Assembly (NCBI GenBank): GCA_038146805.1
Contig: JAYQSH010000011.1
Coordinates: forward strand, 1 to 64,000
DNA: 64,000 nucleotides
From: CAIYXB01 sp038146805
GTDB lineage: Bacteria; Cyanobacteriota; Vampirovibrionia; LMEP-6097
Direction: 5' to 3'
Shown: piece after piece, positions 27,105 through 35,508 of the stretch
Layout of the letters: every line of letters begins with the position of its first letter
Position numbering within the stretch: the stretch's first letter is position 1
Translations under genes and position numbers: made by a program
Notes under the pieces: generated by a model
Told to the model about the DNA's origin: nothing
Database searches by the model: none
The model's input: the letters and a program-made list of their open reading frames with translations, nothing else

Positions 27105-27965
27105 CTAGTTTGCTTGAAACTGTAAATTTCGCGAATACAAAGTTAAGCCAATGATATCAACAAATAAATCTGTATTTCTGATCAAAGACATTAATTCCAT
27201 AATAGTAGAGCCGGTAGTACAAATATCATCAATGATTAACAAAAAATTTAAATCTTCTTTTTTAATATTGATTTTGGAATTAACACAAAAAGAATTCCTC
27301 AATTCTTTTACTCTAGATTTTGCTTTGAGATTAAAAAGAGCTCTAGTATTTTTAGTTCTTTGAAAAAAATCATCTAAAAAAACCACCTTGCCAAAATTAG
27401 CTTTTAATAAACCAAAATTAGTTTGCAATAAAAGAGAATCAGTCAAGATTGAATTCTCATTGAGTAGTTGAAAAAATTCTTTTGCCAGTATTTGAGCAAA
27501 ATTAAAACCACGTTTTTTTTCTTTTGCTTTATACATTGGTGTAAAACTTAGATATAAATTAATTTGCTTATTAGACTTTGTAATTATTGATTTATCAAAG
27601 ATCTGTGCATCCTCTAAAAAAAAGGCTTGCATTTCTTCTTTAAAAACTTTTGCCATTAGCTCTGCTAAAAATACGGCGTAGTGTGGTCTTAAGTATTTTG
27701 CTTTTTTGATCAGGTAAGAATTTTGCTTTGCATAATCAAACAAATAAAAAATACGTGGATGAAAAACCTGTTCACAAGCATGAAAATACAAATCAAGATT
27801 TTGATAATCAATAATTTTTTGCTTTAGACTAAGCTTGTCAGTCAAACAATCTTGGCAAATTATTGCCCCCAAATTAAATTTACAAAAAAAACAAATGCGC
27901 TTCGAAAAAGCATCTAAAATAAATTCAAGTTTTTTGAGAAGAAAAAAATAAAACTTTAAGAGCAT
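27105..27965 (-). CDS. ComF-like phosphoribosyltransferase-domain protein
   Basis: ComF/GntX family, linked to natural competence and DNA uptake. Cys pairs CFFCKFNLGAIICQDC (about 25-40) form the N-terminal zinc-ribbon-like part; the PRTase domain carries the PRPP loop LLIIDDICTTGSTIMELMSL (about 246-265) and YLSFTPMYKAKEKKRGFNFA in the middle. 286 aa, a little longer than usual. Begins the leftward group that continues with efp, 15 bp downstream. No other competence gene is visible here. Confidence 0.8.
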   Translation of the reverse strand: MLLKFYFFLLKKLEFILDAFSKRICFFCKFNLGAIICQDCLTDKLSLKQKIIDYQNLDLYFHACEQVFHPRIFYLFDYAKQNSYLIKKAKYLRPHYAVFLAELMAKVFKEEMQAFFLEDAQIFDKSIITKSNKQINLYLSFTPMYKAKEKKRGFNFAQILAKEFFQLLNENSILTDSLLLQTNFGLLKANFGKVVFLDDFFQRTKNTRALFNLKAKSRVKELRNSFCVNSKINIKKEDLNFLLIIDDICTTGSTIMELMSLIRNTDLFVDIIGLTLYSRNLQFQAN

Positions 27966-28015
27966 GCCAATAAAATAGCAAAATCAAAAATAGACACGGC
28001 AAAAGTACTGAAAAA

Positions 28016-28489
28016 TTATTTTTTAGCTTTATTAATAAAAGGCAAAATAGCTATTGATCCAAAAAAAGAAATTGCCGAAGTAAAAAAAATTGTAATTAGA
28101 CCCATAATTATATAAAAACTTGGGTTTAAGCTATCAATAAAACTAAACTCTCTTTGAGATTGCATTCTAGAAGCCTCATTGATTTTATCAATAATCATTT
28201 GTTTCAATTCAGGGTTTTGTAAATTAATAGCCATGATCAACGCTAAAACAGAACCTACCACAACTCCTGTAGCAATTCCTAAGATTGAAGCATCTGCGAG
28301 CTTGACTTCATAATTTTCAAAGTTCTTTTTTGCATTATTTCGAAAAATTAAAACCGCAATAATTCCAGAAATCATATAACTAAGAATAGGAAAACCCACA
28401 ATTGGTAACGTCAAAAAGGTATTAAGCAAAATACCTACTAAACTTGCAATTAAAATTGGTCTAAAATAAGGATCCATAATCAAGTTCAA
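28016..28489 (-). CDS. hypothetical membrane protein (157 aa)
   Basis: Not recognised. Four hydrophobic segments: about 10-28, 32-48, 68-87 and 128-150, with a short polar loop (91-125, MIDKINEASRMQSQREFSF) between the third and fourth. Many Gly/Ile/Leu residues and no catalytic motif. It lies 50 bp upstream of comF on the same strand, and its own 5' flank holds a run of dispersed repeats (28508-28750). Could be a small transporter-like or scaffolding membrane protein; function unknown. Confidence 0.65.
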   Translation of the reverse strand: MNLIMDPYFRPILIASLVGILLNTFLTLPIVGFPILSYMISGIIAVLIFRNNAKKNFENYEVKLADASILGIATGVVVGSVLALIMAINLQNPELKQMIIDKINEASRMQSQREFSFIDSLNPSFYIIMGLITIFFTSAISFFGSIAILPFINKAKK

Positions 28490-28507
28490 ATGTTAACACA
28501 CTTAGGT

Positions 28508-28589
28508 CTGTTAACAAATTTTAAGAACAAAGCTTTTCAATGCCAAAAAAGCTTCAGTTTACTCGTTGCAAATGATGACTTTGAGGCAC
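28508..28589 (-). repeat. about 83 bp dispersed repeat, copy B
   Basis: Reverse complement of the element at 22896-22978: read leftward it runs GTGCCTCAAAGTCATC through AGTAAACTGAAGC to TTGTTAACAG. It begins 19 bp before the start codon of the leftward membrane-protein gene. Confidence 0.8.
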
Positions 28590-28649
28590 TAAACTAAGGC
28601 AGTTGTCTGGATTTGTTAACAGTAGCTAAATTAATTTATTGAATCATGA

Positions 28650-28750
28650 GACAAAATCAACACGGTCCAAAGTGTCTTAAAAATAAGACAAAATCAACAC
28701 GGTCCAAAGTGTCTTAAAAATAAGACAAAATCAACACGGTCCGAAGTGTC
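28650..28750 (+). repeat. 27 bp dispersed repeat, three tandem copies
   Basis: Units at 28650-28676, 28687-28713 and 28724-28750, each separated by ten bases (TTAAAAATAA), a 37 bp period. All three have AAATCAAC where the other loci have AAATGAAC; the first two have GGTCCAAAG, the third GGTCCGAAG. The 28-base flank before the array resembles that of the 14.59 kb copy. Confidence 0.92.
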
Positions 28751-28786
28751 CGAGATTTGCTCACAGAAAATAGCTAAATACTAGAA

Positions 28787-29239
28787 TTATTTTTTTTGCT
28801 TTGACGCAGTCACAGTAGGGCTTTTATCATCAACACTATTTTTGGGTGAAAAAAACAAATACAATAAAGCTCCAACAACAATAACAACAAGAAACAAATA
28901 AACATGAAATATTCTTAGCGAACTCATGTTGTAACTAGAATTTGAATCTTTTATATGATTTTCATTTAAAATATTTTGTAAAATAAACGATCCTTCAGAG
29001 TTTTTGTATTCGTCAATAATTTTTTGTGGGTCTTTTAGATTTAAACTTTTTGCAAGTTTATTTAAATAACCCAAGAGATATGCTTCTTCGGGTAATTGAC
29101 TTCTATTAGCTTTCTCTATATTTTCCAAATAGTGAATTTTGATTTTTGTTTTTTGAGCTAAGTCCTCAAGACTAATGCCTAACTGCAAACGAGCATTTTT
29201 AAAAGTTTCACCAAGCTTTCTTAATGGGTCATCTACCAT
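28787..29239 (-). CDS. RodZ-like helix-turn-helix membrane protein
   Basis: Residues 8-72 are an HTH_25 domain as in RodZ (LGETFKNARLQLGISLEDLA, then KIHYLENIEKANRSQLPEEA and YLLGYLNKLAKSL), followed by a linker, one membrane helix (about 113-131, VYLFLVVIVVGALLYLFF) and only a short tail. True RodZ has a periplasmic domain, which is missing, so this is a minimal member. It probably bridges cytoskeleton and membrane in cell-shape control. Begins 3 bp after the stop of the frame-restored truB gene. Confidence 0.75.
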   Translation of the reverse strand: MVDDPLRKLGETFKNARLQLGISLEDLAQKTKIKIHYLENIEKANRSQLPEEAYLLGYLNKLAKSLNLKDPQKIIDEYKNSEGSFILQNILNENHIKDSNSSYNMSSLRIFHVYLFLVVIVVGALLYLFFSPKNSVDDKSPTVTASKQKK

Positions 29240-29241
29240 AA

Positions 29242-30128
29242 CTAAGCAAAAATCACCTTTGGTTGTAATTGATAATTACTACCTATTTTAAGAAGCTCTG
29301 CAAGACCAATTAGTTCCTCTTCTTGATCAAGACATTGTAAAACAGAGCTTGTTTGCTCATCTTATAATCATCAAGATAAACCCTTTGCCCTTGTTGTAAA
29401 GCTATCACTTCTTTTCTAGAAAAAATATGTTTGGGCAAAGCTAAACAAGAAGATGCATTGAGAATTAAGTCTTGCATTGCTAAATCACCATCTTCAAGGT
29501 CTTCAAAGCGAATTGAAGAAGTTAAATCAAAATTATTTGACTTGGTTCTTCTTAAAGAAGTTAAATGCCCACCTATATCTCTAGCAATAGATCTAATATA
29601 AGTACCTTCGCCGCATTCAATATCTAATTTTAAATAAGGATAAGCAAATTTAATAACGTCAATTTTTTTTATAAAAACTGTTTTAGGTTTTATATCTGAG
29701 AGATCTAAATCTTCGCCAGCTCTCATTAATTCATATAATTTTTTTCCATTTATTTTTTTTGCACTATACAAAGGCGGGTATTGTTGAAAATTTCCAAGCA
29801 TTTGCTTTAATTTACTTTGAATTTCTTCTAAACTAAGCTCTGTTTTAGCTTCTTTTAGTTTTTCTCCAGTAAGATCATCTGTATCAGTAGTAAAACTCAA
29901 ATCTAGTTCAGCTTCATAAGCTTTATCTTTTGACAAAAATCTAATTAATCTTGTAGCAGAACCAATTGCAATTGGCAAAACGCCTGTAGCAAAAGGATCA
30001 AGAGTACCAGCATGTCCTATTTTTTTGTATTTTAAAATCCTTCTTAGTTTAGCGACTACATCATGAGAAGACCAATCAACCGGTTTATCAATATTTATGA
30101 AACCAAAATATTCTTTTTCAGATTCCAA
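29242..30128 (-). CDS. truB: tRNA pseudouridine-55 synthase TruB, frameshifted near the end
   Basis: Makes pseudouridine 55 in the tRNA T loop. GHAGTLDPFATGVL at 38-51 contains the catalytic Asp44; KDKAYEAELDLSF and GTYIRSIARDIG are further signatures. The frame as given ends at 29310 with an atypical MSKQALFYNVLIKKRN. Adding one T in the plus-strand CTT at 29361-29363 (an A on the coding strand) gives DEQTSSVLQCLDQEEELIGL and then AELLKIGSNYQLQPKVIFA, a standard TruB C-terminus, with a stop at 29244-29242 just before the next gene. Restored length 295 aa. It follows rbfA by 3 bp. Confidence 0.9.
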
Positions 30129-30131
30129 GAT

Positions 30132-30530
30132 TTAAGCCAAACCTTTTTTCTCTTCATCTTCTTGAACTGTTCTATCAATTAAATCAACCATATCAACAGA
30201 CTTACTTAAAGACTCACTTTCTACAAAATAAATCTTTGGAGCATATTTTAAATTTAATTTTCTAGCAATAGCACCACGCATATAACCAGCATTGTCATTT
30301 AGAGCAGCTTTCATAGAAGCCATTTCTAAAAGGTTCATTTCATCATCTTCACTTTGCAGCAAAATTGAAAAACCAACTTTAGCACTACTTAAACTTGAAT
30401 TTAAATTTACCGAAACAATGGAAACAAATTTATCAATGCGATCATCTTTTATTGCACCTTTTTGCAACATATTACCAATCTCTATTTGAATTGCGCGCGC
30501 GACTTTTTCTCTTCTTTCAAAACTTTTCAT
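30132..30530 (-). CDS. rbfA: ribosome-binding factor A
   Basis: 30S maturation factor. KH-like fold: RREKVARAIQIEIGNMLQKG, then DKFVSIVSVNLNSSLSSAKVGFS and the C-terminal AIARKLNLKYAPKIYFVESES, all typical of RbfA. 132 aa, normal. Order ribBA-rbfA-truB-rodZ-like on the minus strand with gaps of 3 to 19 bp; rbfA-truB is a widespread pair. Confidence 0.93.
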   Translation of the reverse strand: MKSFERREKVARAIQIEIGNMLQKGAIKDDRIDKFVSIVSVNLNSSLSSAKVGFSILLQSEDDEMNLLEMASMKAALNDNAGYMRGAIARKLNLKYAPKIYFVESESLSKSVDMVDLIDRTVQEDEEKKGLA

Positions 30531-30549
30531 GAAAACCTTTTTTATTTAT

Positions 30550-31776
30550 TTAAAACAAATGTCCCATTTTTTCTTTCTTGGTTTCTAAATATTTTTCATT
30601 ATGCTCTTGTTTAGCAATCACTGTTTTAACTCGCTCTGTGACTTCAAGACCATAACCCTCAATACCATATATTTTCTTGGGGTTATTCGTCAATAGCTTG
30701 ATTTTCTTTAAACCTAAATCTGTTAATATTTGTGCTCCGACACCAAAATTTCTTAAGTCCGCGGGAAAACCTAATTTTAAATTTGCTTCAACAGTATCAT
30801 GTCCTTGATCTTGTAAATTATAAGCTCGTAATTTATTGAGTAAACCTATACCTCTTCCCTCTTGCCTTAGATAAACTAAAACACCTTTACCCTCTTTTTT
30901 GATTTGCTCGAGAGAATTATGTAATTGATTACCACAATCACAACGTAAACTAAAAAAGACATCTCCTGTTAAACACTCAGAGTGCATTCTAACTAAAACT
31001 GATTCATCATTTTTACTCGCTGTTTCTACATCACCTAAAACCAAAGCAATATGTTCATTACCAGTTAAAAAATCTTTATAACCAAAGATTCTAAAGTCTT
31101 CAGCAAAACCATTTGGTAAAGGTACATCTACAACACGATGCACAAAGCGTTCATTTTTTAATCGGTAAGCAACTAAATCAGCAATAGTTATATGCTTTAA
31201 ATTATGTTCTTTAGCAAAAGCTTTTAAGTCATCATAACGAGCCATCTCACCATCTTCTTTTAAAATTTCACAAATAACACCAGCAGGTTTCAAACCTGCA
31301 AGTCTAGCTAAATCAACTGCGGCTTCTGTATGTCCAACTCTTTTTAGCACACCACCTTCAACTGCCTTTAAGGGAAAAACATGTCCGGGTCTTCTTAAAT
31401 CATTTGGTTTTGTATCTTCATCTAAAGCAACTTGAATTGTTTTTGCTCTGTCTGATGCACTAATTCCTGTTGTAACTCCATACTTAGGATCAGCATCAAT
31501 ACTTATAGTAAAAGCTGTTTTCATGGTGTCATTGTTGACATTCACCATTTCACCAAGTTGTAACTGCTCTGTTCTTGTTTTATCAAGCGCAAGACAAATC
31601 AAGCCACGACCTTTTTGAGCCATAAAGTTGATTAATTTAGCATCAACATGTTCAGCGGCACAGACAATATCACCCTCATTTTCACGATCATGATCATCGG
31701 AAACAACAACAGATTTACCCTGCTTGATATCCTCAATGGCTTCTTCAATTGTGTTAAATTTAAAATTATTTTGCAT
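30550..31776 (-). CDS. ribBA: bifunctional riboflavin synthesis protein RibBA
   Basis: N-terminal DHBP synthase (about 1-200): DDHDRENEGDIV and TGISASDRAKT, with GGVLKRVGHTEAAVDLARLA. C-terminal GTP cyclohydrolase II (about 205-405): RMHSECLTGDVF and RCDCGNQL for zinc, RQEGRGIGLLNKLRAYNLQD for catalysis, and LLTNNPKK. Together these start both branches of riboflavin synthesis from GTP and ribulose 5-phosphate. 408 aa, normal. Leads the rbfA-truB-rodZ-like group; a long perfect hairpin lies 35 bp upstream. Confidence 0.95.
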   Translation of the reverse strand: MQNNFKFNTIEEAIEDIKQGKSVVVSDDHDRENEGDIVCAAEHVDAKLINFMAQKGRGLICLALDKTRTEQLQLGEMVNVNNDTMKTAFTISIDADPKYGVTTGISASDRAKTIQVALDEDTKPNDLRRPGHVFPLKAVEGGVLKRVGHTEAAVDLARLAGLKPAGVICEILKEDGEMARYDDLKAFAKEHNLKHITIADLVAYRLKNERFVHRVVDVPLPNGFAEDFRIFGYKDFLTGNEHIALVLGDVETASKNDESVLVRMHSECLTGDVFFSLRCDCGNQLHNSLEQIKKEGKGVLVYLRQEGRGIGLLNKLRAYNLQDQGHDTVEANLKLGFPADLRNFGVGAQILTDLGLKKIKLLTNNPKKIYGIEGYGLEVTERVKTVIAKQEHNEKYLETKKEKMGHLF

Positions 31777-31810
31777 AGTTAAAGTTAGTTAAGACACAAT
31801 CATAGCAAAT

Positions 31811-31849
31811 TTTCAAAAAATGCCTTAAAACCCTTAAGGCATTTTTTGA
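31811..31849 (-). promoter_or_regulatory. long perfect hairpin upstream of ribBA
   Basis: Arms of about 17 bp: CAAAAAATGCCTTAA pairs with TTAAGGCATTTTTTG around an AACCC loop, extended by flanking T and A bases. It lies in the divergent gap between ribBA and a small hypothetical gene. It could be an attenuator-type terminator in the ribBA leader, since read leftward it ends in a T/A-rich stretch. It does not look like the FMN riboswitch, whose conserved core I cannot find. Confidence 0.6.
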
Positions 31850-31854
31850 AAAAC

Positions 31855-31872
31855 GAAGTTTTGAGGCGCAAT
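31855..31872 (+). repeat. 18 bp repeat shared with 22.29 kb
   Basis: Identical GAAGTTTTGAGGCGCAAT to 22286-22303, here directly beside the ribBA leader hairpin, in a divergent intergenic region. Confidence 0.7.
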
Positions 31873-31969
31873 GAGCTTAATAAAAACAATCAGGTGGTTG
31901 TAAAAAAAAGCTTTTTAAATTTAATCTTTGATATAACCAAAGCTTAACCCTGAGATGTTTTTCTAAAGC

Positions 31970-32284
31970 ATGGAATTTTTCGACGATACAAAAAGCAAAA
32001 ACAAATACAAAATCAACATTGATTCACAAGTAGATCTAGTAACTAATTTTTTTGATAGATACGCAGACTTAGAGGGTGAGGATAATGCTTACAGGTCAAT
32101 GCTAGTAGATTTATACAGAGCAATTACATGTTATAGAATGTACAACAATTTAGAAGAATTTTTAGCAATAAATCCTGAGTTAACTGTATGTGAGGCGGAT
32201 ATTAGAGAACTTTGGACAGAATTTGACCAATTGAGTTCTGAAGAACTAGCTCAAGTTGCTCTTGAATTACTGCAAGATATTTAA
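31970..32284 (+). CDS. hypothetical acidic protein (104 aa)
   Basis: Not recognised. Small soluble acidic protein: mostly helical, with Glu/Asp/Leu-rich segments (YADLEGEDNAYRSMLVDLYR, then LWTEFDQLSSEELAQVALEL). No signal peptide. It has a good ATG and is closely followed by a strong terminator, so it is probably a free-standing expressed gene, divergent from ribBA. A regulatory or adaptor role is only a guess. Confidence 0.65.
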   Translation: MEFFDDTKSKNKYKINIDSQVDLVTNFFDRYADLEGEDNAYRSMLVDLYRAITCYRMYNNLEEFLAINPELTVCEADIRELWTEFDQLSSEELAQVALELLQDI

Positions 32285-32306
32285 AAAATTATTGATTAGC
32301 CTATAT

Positions 32307-32345
32307 AAAAAGAGTGAAAACCACTAACTTCACTCTTTTTTTTTG
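32307..32345 (+). terminator. rho-independent terminator
   Basis: Stem AAAAAGAGTGAA (32307-32318) with TTCACTCTTTTT (32329-32340), followed by more T. It ends the transcript of the acidic small protein, about 23 bp after its stop. Confidence 0.88.
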
Positions 32346-32408
32346 TGAAAAAACAAGACGAAAACTGCTAAAATCGTATAGACGGATTCAAAAAGGGTTC
32401 GTAAACAG

Positions 32409-33585
32409 ATGAATAGCTTAACAGGCCAAAAAACAACTACTGGGTTAAGAAAAGAACCAGTAGAAAACTTTGCATTGCCACGTCATAATGACGCTGACAA
32501 GACAGATAATGACGCGTCTCAATCAAAAGAACTAGAAACAAAATTAGACTTAAATAAAGATACAGATATTGAACAATTAAGTTTAGAAAATTCTTTAAGC
32601 AAAAATGAAACTCTTACAGATCAAAATTCAACAATAAAAAAGCAAAACATAAGTAGCATTCAAGATTATTTTCAAAATGGACCACAATGGTTTCAAAACT
32701 TTCGTAATTATTTTGTAATCGCCTTAAACACTCTGGGTATTGGATTAAATATTTTCTCTGCCATCTCATCAAATACAACTTTTATGAAAAAAGAGGTTGC
32801 AGATTTTTTTGACAAAGCTTCTGTATGGTATTCAAAAAACATAGTCTCAATAGGTTTCGCTTGGAACGGTATTGAATCACTTGTTGGCAAAAGACCAATA
32901 GAAGCACTTTCTAGACTCTTACCACCCATTGGATTTTTGACCTTGCCTTTTTATAACCTGAATTTTGCAACAGGAATTTCTAGTTTTATGTCTTATGTCT
33001 TAGACAAAGTTGTAAAAAGAAATGGTAATAAACAACCGGGACAAGATTCTGCCATAGAAAATACAAAACAAGTTTTATTACATTGCAAAGATATTTTTAA
33101 AGATCTATTTAATTCAAAATCAAAAGAAACATTAATAGAAAAACTTGGGATTGTAGGATTAGGTTTAGGAACTTTTGGCGGTTTAGCCTTTGCCTCAAAA
33201 GATAGAGATTCGATATTTAGCAAGATTATTTGGCTTTATTCGAAATGCAGGCGGACTTACAGCGGATGCAGAATTGGTGTTTAATAATGATAAAACTTGG
33301 AGAGGTACACACAAACGAATTGTTGGCTTTACTTGTAGCACAGCAAGCATATTGAATATTATTGCAAGGTTTGTAGATGATAAACTTGGACGAACATTAA
33401 ACCATATTGCTATTGGTCTAGATGATCTTGGCTTAACTTATTGGGCACATATGTCAAAAAAAGAGAATGATCAAAGCATGAATAAAATGCCACAAGAAAA
33501 AACAGAAACATTACCATACAGTAAAATTTTGCAAAAACAATCTTTGCGAGATACTGATATTTTACATTTTCCTCAAGCAGTTTAA
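32409..33585 (+). CDS. hypothetical membrane protein, frameshifted
   Basis: Not recognised. Residues 1-95 are polar and disordered (many Asn, Asp, Lys, Thr, Glu), followed by hydrophobic segments at about 100-120, 170-195 and 250-265. The first frame (32409-33284) ends in an unlikely KCRRTYSGCRIGV, while 33190-33585 in the next frame continues sensibly (FGFIRNAGGLTADAELVFNN). Joining them near 33225-33231 needs removal of one base (or addition of two), so this indel has the opposite sign to the others in the window. Restored length about 391 aa. A long disordered N-terminus plus membrane helices suggests a surface or membrane scaffold. Confidence 0.6.
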
Positions 33586-33597
33586 AATATACTTAGT

Positions 33598-35481
33598 GTG
33601 ACTAAGCTAGATCAACAACTGAAAAATTTAAGTAAAGAGCCGGGCGTTTATATTTTTAGAAACAAGCTTGATCAAATAATTTATATTGGTAAAGCAAAAA
33701 GTTTAAAATCAAGAGTTAAATCTTACTGGAACAGATCTTCGTGGAAAGATAGACCCAAACTAAATGTGATGGTGCCACATATTGCCACTTTAGAAACTAT
33801 CATCACCAAAACAGAAAAAGAAGCACTGATACTAGAATCAAATTTGGTCTTTAAACATCAACCAAGATACAATGTCTTACTTAAAGGAAACGATAAACGC
33901 TTTCCATGGCTGGTAATAACTTATGATGATAATTACCCACGCCTAATTCCAGTCAGAGACTTAGACAAATTCAATAAGAAAGCAAAAAAAAATACCAAAA
34001 ATAAATTTTTTGGACCTTACACAAATGTTGGTGCCATGTATGAAAATCTAAGTTTAGTAACAGAGCTATTTCCATTAAGAAAAAGATTTAAACCTCAATT
34101 TAAAAATAGACCCTGTTTAAACTACGATATTGGCAAATGTCTTGGACCTTGTCAGAACTTAGTAAGTACAGATGATTATCAATTAATGTTGGATCAAGTT
34201 GAAATGTTACTCAAAGGCAATTACCAAGGGCTTAAAAAGATTCTAAATACTGAAATGCAAAGATACAGCGATAGTCAAGAGTATGAAAAAGCCGCTAAAA
34301 TCAGAGATAAAATTTATGCACTAGAAACATTTAACGAAAGTCAAAATGTAATTTCAGAAGACCCGCATCTAGAACAAGATACTTTTGCTCTTGCTTGTGA
34401 TGACACACATAAGCTTGCTTGTTTACAGATATTTAAAACAAGAGAAGGCAAGTTAATAAATAGAGATAGTCAAGAAATAAATTTAGAAGAAGATTTTAGC
34501 TTTGAAGAAATTTACAGTAGTGCCTTTGAACAATACTATTCATCAGTGCCGGATGAACAAATCCCAAAAGAAATTTTAATAAGCCACGAGATCAACTCTT
34601 TAGACCTTTATAGCGAATGGCTCTCTGAACGCAAACAAGCAAAAGTAAAAATTCATCAACCCAAAAGAGGTGACAAATATGAACAAATTCAACTTGCTAA
34701 AAGAAACGCAAGAGTAATTTTAGAAAAAATAAAATTAAATTTAATGGAAGACGCCTCAAAAAACATCAATATAGCTCTTGAAAACTTACAAAAAGAACTA
34801 GACTTATACCAAAGTCCCTACCGCATAGAATGCTATGACATCTCTCATATACAAGGCTCAAGCACAGTTGCTAGCATGGTTTGCTTTATAGATGGTATGC
34901 CAGCAAAGGATCAATATCGCAAGTTCAAAATTAAAGTTGATCAAAATGATGACTTTGCCTCGATGAACGAAGTAATATCTAGAAGATTTAATATCAAAAA
35001 AGATAACGATGAAGACCAAAGTCATTTAACAAACGAAAATAATTCTTTACCGGATTTAGTAATTATTGATGGCGGCAAAGGTCAACTAGCAGCAGCAAAT
35101 AAAGCCATGCAAGAACTTGGTTTTGCTCATATCAAAACAATTGGTCTTGCAAAAAAAGAAGAAGAAGTATTTATTGAAAATCAAAAAAAACCAATTATTT
35201 TAGATCGAAAATCCCCTGAATTATTTTTAATACAAAGAATTCGTAATGAAGCACACCGTTTTGCAATAAGCTTTCACAGACAAATCAGAGCAAAAAAAGC
35301 AACCAAAAGTATACTTGAAGATATACCGGGACTCGGACCAAAAAAAAGAAAGATACTATTACAAAACTTTACTAGTAACAAAAAAATTAGAGAAGCCTCA
35401 ATCGATGAAATCGCTAATTTAAAAGGCTTCAATTTTACGCTAGCCGAAAATATCAAAAAGTACTTAGCTACTGAAAGCTAA
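33598..35481 (+). CDS. uvrC: excinuclease ABC subunit C
   Basis: Nucleotide-excision-repair endonuclease that makes both incisions after UvrAB. GTG start at 33598. GIY-YIG nuclease domain at about 13-90 (GVYIFRNKLDQIIYIGKAKS), UVR domain at about 210-240 (YEKAAKIRDKIYAL), RNase H-like domain with YDISHIQGSSTVASMVCF and DGGKGQLAAA, and HhH at the C-terminus (LEDIPGLGPKKRKILLQNF). 627 aa, complete. It starts 12 bp after the stop of the preceding membrane-protein gene. The downstream flank was hit by the IS5-family element 27 bp after the stop. Confidence 0.95.
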   Translation: MTKLDQQLKNLSKEPGVYIFRNKLDQIIYIGKAKSLKSRVKSYWNRSSWKDRPKLNVMVPHIATLETIITKTEKEALILESNLVFKHQPRYNVLLKGNDKRFPWLVITYDDNYPRLIPVRDLDKFNKKAKKNTKNKFFGPYTNVGAMYENLSLVTELFPLRKRFKPQFKNRPCLNYDIGKCLGPCQNLVSTDDYQLMLDQVEMLLKGNYQGLKKILNTEMQRYSDSQEYEKAAKIRDKIYALETFNESQNVISEDPHLEQDTFALACDDTHKLACLQIFKTREGKLINRDSQEINLEEDFSFEEIYSSAFEQYYSSVPDEQIPKEILISHEINSLDLYSEWLSERKQAKVKIHQPKRGDKYEQIQLAKRNARVILEKIKLNLMEDASKNINIALENLQKELDLYQSPYRIECYDISHIQGSSTVASMVCFIDGMPAKDQYRKFKIKVDQNDDFASMNEVISRRFNIKKDNDEDQSHLTNENNSLPDLVIIDGGKGQLAAANKAMQELGFAHIKTIGLAKKEEEVFIENQKKPIILDRKSPELFLIQRIRNEAHRFAISFHRQIRAKKATKSILEDIPGLGPKKRKILLQNFTSNKKIREASIDEIANLKGFNFTLAENIKKYLATES

Positions 35482-35508
35482 AAAGACAACAAATAAAACT
35501 TGATTTAA

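Noticed and set aside
28650..28750. Possible CRISPR array (three evenly spaced repeats)
   Set aside because: The ten-base spacers are nearly identical and far too short, only three units exist, and no cas gene is near; the same unit occurs singly elsewhere.
31777..31969. FMN riboswitch in front of ribBA
   Set aside because: None of the conserved core segments is recognisable; only a simple hairpin and an 18 bp repeat are present.
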